From contig JAQVYO010000080.1 in the NCBI GenBank assembly GCA_028708585.1, positions 1-7,049 of the forward strand: a stretch of DNA of 7,049 bases. Reading direction: 5' to 3'. The notes under the pieces were generated by a model, which was given only the letters and a program-made list of their open reading frames with translations, made no database searches and was not told the DNA's origin. Origin of the DNA: Oscillospiraceae bacterium. Its GTDB lineage: Bacteria > Bacillota > Clostridia > Oscillospirales > Oscillospiraceae. Every line of letters begins with the position of its first letter. Within the stretch, counting starts at the first letter, position 1. This document shows, piece after piece, positions 5,258 through 7,049 of the stretch. Position numbers and translations under genes: made by a program.

Positions 5258-5857
5258 ATGCAATATTTTCCCCCCGCCCTGGAACGACTGGTGGAGCAGT
5301 TCGCCCGCCTTCCGGGCATCGGCGGCAAAACCGCTCAGCGGCTTGCTTTCTTTGTCCTTTCCCTTCCGGAAAACGAGGCGGCTTCTTTCGCGCAGGCGAT
5401 TTTAGACGCAAAACAAACTGTTACCTATTGTCCCGTTTGTCAGAACTTAACCGATGGCGGCCCATGCGCCATCTGCCAAAATCCCAAACGGGACCCCTCC
5501 GTCATCTGCGTGGTAGCCGATCCCCGGGACATCGTCGCTTTTGAACGGACTCGGGAATATAACGGCTTATACCATGTGCTGCACGGCGTCATTTCTCCGA
5601 TGAACCACGTGGGGCCGGACGATCTGCGTATCAAATCGCTGTTGGAACGGTTGTCCAAAGGCGGCGTTTCGGAAGTGATTATGGCCACTAACCCCGACAC
5701 CGAAGGGGAAGCCACCGCCATGTACCTTTCCCGTTTGTTAAAGCCTTTCGGGGTCAAAATTTCCCGGCTGGCTTATGGCATTCCCGTGGGCAGCCATCTG
5801 GAATTTGCGGATGACGCAACGCTGATGCGGGCACTGGAAGGCCGGCGGGAAATGTAA
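5258..5857 (+). CDS. recR: Recombination mediator protein RecR
   Basis: RecR acts with RecO (and RecF) to load RecA on SSB-coated single-stranded DNA at gaps, in recombinational repair. The 199-residue length is standard. Domains in order: an N-terminal helix-hairpin-helix with LPGIGGKTAQRLA at 18-30, a four-cysteine zinc finger with C58, C61, C70 and C73, a Toprim domain from about residue 81 (SVICVVADPRDI, then ATNPDTEGEATAMYL near 143-157), and a C-terminal segment with LAYGIPVGSHLEFADDATL (171-189), the usual Walker-B-like tail. All family landmarks are intact. In many Firmicutes recR lies downstream of dnaX and an ebfC/yaaK gene; here it instead follows rpe, a less usual setting. The frame is open back into rpe (to 5009), but only the ATG at 5258 has a good ribosome site and matches family N-termini. 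Confidence 0.97.
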   Translation: MQYFPPALERLVEQFARLPGIGGKTAQRLAFFVLSLPENEAASFAQAILDAKQTVTYCPVCQNLTDGGPCAICQNPKRDPSVICVVADPRDIVAFERTREYNGLYHVLHGVISPMNHVGPDDLRIKSLLERLSKGGVSEVIMATNPDTEGEATAMYLSRLLKPFGVKISRLAYGIPVGSHLEFADDATLMRALEGRREM

Positions 5858-5932
5858 AACGGTCCTCCGGCACAGCTCATCTTTCTGAGAGGGACTTTCA
5901 AAACGCTAACCCTTTTTCTTCGACTCCGTTCC

Positions 5933-5975
5933 ATAAAAATTCTCCCCGGGCCGTATACCCGGGGAGAATTTTTAT
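5933..5975. terminator. Bidirectional terminator between recR and the transketolase gene
   Basis: ATAAAAATTCTCCCCGGG (5933-5950) is a perfect 18-bp inverted repeat with 5958-5975, around the loop CCGTATA. The GC core is flanked by five A on one side and five T on the other, so it makes a canonical intrinsic terminator in both directions. It serves recR on the plus strand and the transketolase gene on the minus strand, whose stop is 33 bases away. Confidence 0.95.
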
Positions 5976-6008
5976 CTGCTTTTCAAAGGATCGGTCTTTC
6001 GGTTCCCA

Positions 6009-7049
6009 TCAGTTCTTTTCTTCTTGGCGCACCTTTTCCACAACCCGAAGAGCTTCCTCCGCCACATGCTCCGGCGTAAATCCAAACTTTTCAAACAGGA
6101 TACCCGCGGGGGCGGAGGCGCCAAAATGGTCGAGGGTCACCGTTTTGCCCGAAAAGCCGGTGTATTTGGCCCATCCGAAGCTACTGCCCGCCTCAACGGC
6201 CACCCGGGCGCGTACCGAACGGGGCAGTACGCTTTCTTTATACGCTTCGTCCTGCGCGTCAAAAAGCGAGAAGCAGGGCATGGATACCAGCCGCGCCGCA
6301 AGGCCCTTTGCCCTCAAAAGTGCCTCCGCGCCGCAAATCACATCCACCTCCGAACCGGAAGCCATTAAAATCACATCCGGTTCCCCCTCGGTATCTTTGA
6401 GGATATATCCCCCCCGCATGGCTTCCTTACCGGTTTTTTCATAGAGTGGGAGATTTTGCCGGGACAGCACCAAAACAGCCGGGCCATGGGCGGAAAGCGC
6501 CGCCAGATATCCCGCCGCCGTTTCTTTCCCGTCCGCCGGGCGGAACACCATGGCATTCGGCATTGCCCGAAGGCCTGCCAGCTGCTCAATAGGCTGATGG
6601 GTTGGCCCATCCTCGCCCACGCCGATACTGTCATGGGTCAGAATATATAAAACCGGTAATTTCATTAGGGCGGACAGGCGCAGCGCCGGTTTCAGATAGT
6701 CGGAAAAAACAAAGAAAGTGGAACAGAAGGGCCGCAGGCCGCCATACAGCGCGATGCCGTTGCAGGCCGCCGCCATGGCCATTTCCCGCACGCCGAAATG
6801 CACGTTTCCGCCCGCATAGTTATCCTTCCCGAATTCGCCCCTGCCAGACAGCACGGTTTTATTGGAAGGAGCAAGGTCGGCGCTGCCCCCGAACAGGTTG
6901 AGCCCTTTCCCCGCAAGCCGGTTCAGGACGGCTCCGGAAGCGGACCGAGTGGCGGTTTTATCTTGAAAGTCCCAGAAATCCGGATCCCCCGCAAAGTCTT
7001 CCGGGAGAGAGCCTTCATGATACGCCTTCCACTGAGCGGCAAGCTCCGG
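6009..7049 (-). CDS. tkt: Transketolase, C-terminal half (5' end outside the window)
   Basis: The frame is open from the window edge to a TGA at 6011-6009, giving the last 346 residues of a protein that is normally about 660. Transketolase moves two-carbon units between sugar phosphates, using thiamine diphosphate (ThDP). The visible part contains the pyrimidine-binding domain and the C-terminal domain. Numbering from the edge, GGSADLAPSNKT is at about 54-65, and NVHFGVREMAMA carries the ThDP-activating Glu at about 89. Then come FSDYLKPALR (donor region), THDSIGVGEDGPTHQPIE (substrate-phosphate and catalytic His), and LSRQNLP with the phosphate-binding Arg. All key residues of this half are present. 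A GTG codon at 6854 is internal Val, not a start. The missing ThDP pyrophosphate-binding half should lie just beyond 7049; if it does not, this would be a split transketolase. Confidence 0.95.
   Translation of the reverse strand, partial: PELAAQWKAYHEGSLPEDFAGDPDFWDFQDKTATRSASGAVLNRLAGKGLNLFGGSADLAPSNKTVLSGRGEFGKDNYAGGNVHFGVREMAMAAACNGIALYGGLRPFCSTFFVFSDYLKPALRLSALMKLPVLYILTHDSIGVGEDGPTHQPIEQLAGLRAMPNAMVFRPADGKETAAGYLAALSAHGPAVLVLSRQNLPLYEKTGKEAMRGGYILKDTEGEPDVILMASGSEVDVICGAEALLRAKGLAARLVSMPCFSLFDAQDEAYKESVLPRSVRARVAVEAGSSFGWAKYTGFSGKTVTLDHFGASAPAGILFEKFGFTPEHVAEEALRVVEKVRQEEKN

Noticed and set aside
6852..6854. A GTG that could be read as the transketolase start.
   Set aside because: The same frame continues upstream to the window edge with clear transketolase sequence (GGSADLAPSNKT), so the codon is internal Val.

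Overview
This window most likely comes from a moderately GC-rich, low-oxygen Firmicute of the Clostridia, possibly near Oscillospiraceae/Ruminococcaceae. The pointers are strong AGGAGG-type ribosome binding sites, near-consensus sigma-A promoters, an XpaC-TelA gene pair, a short ACT-type threonine deaminase, and Rpe and RecR sequences of Gram-positive type. The taxonomy is an inference from gene content and style, not from a marker gene. Six protein genes are visible, two of them cut by the window edges. I see no tRNA, rRNA, CRISPR array or transposase.

Left third (minus strand, 1-2693): a three-gene operon is read right to left. It encodes an XpaC-type membrane protein, a TelA-type 'toxic anion resistance' protein, and a secreted or membrane-anchored TPM-domain protein that runs off the left edge. 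Each gene has its own good Shine-Dalgarno site and the gaps are 50-61 bases. The products suggest an envelope or stress module whose biochemical role is not established.

Centre (2694-4458): a 260-278-base divergent control region holds two back-to-back promoters of near-consensus quality, one firing left into the xpaC operon and one firing right into ilvA, plus a perfect inverted repeat that may be an operator. IlvA (threonine ammonia-lyase with a C-terminal ACT domain) is followed by a strong terminator hairpin. A non-coding stretch of about 220 bases then shows unusually dense secondary structure: an 11-bp perfect inverted repeat with a helical extension, and a separate 10-bp closing stem. 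This is the least explained part of the window.

Right third (4459-7049): rpe (ribulose-phosphate 3-epimerase) and recR (recombination mediator) lie in tandem on the plus strand and are probably co-transcribed. They converge on the 3' half of a transketolase gene on the minus strand. An 18-bp perfect stem-loop between recR and the transketolase gene is a bidirectional terminator. Rpe and transketolase both act in the non-oxidative pentose phosphate pathway, so this side is central carbon metabolism with a DNA-repair gene attached. No complete novel system is evident. The best leads are the XpaC-TelA-TPM operon and the structured ilvA-rpe spacer.
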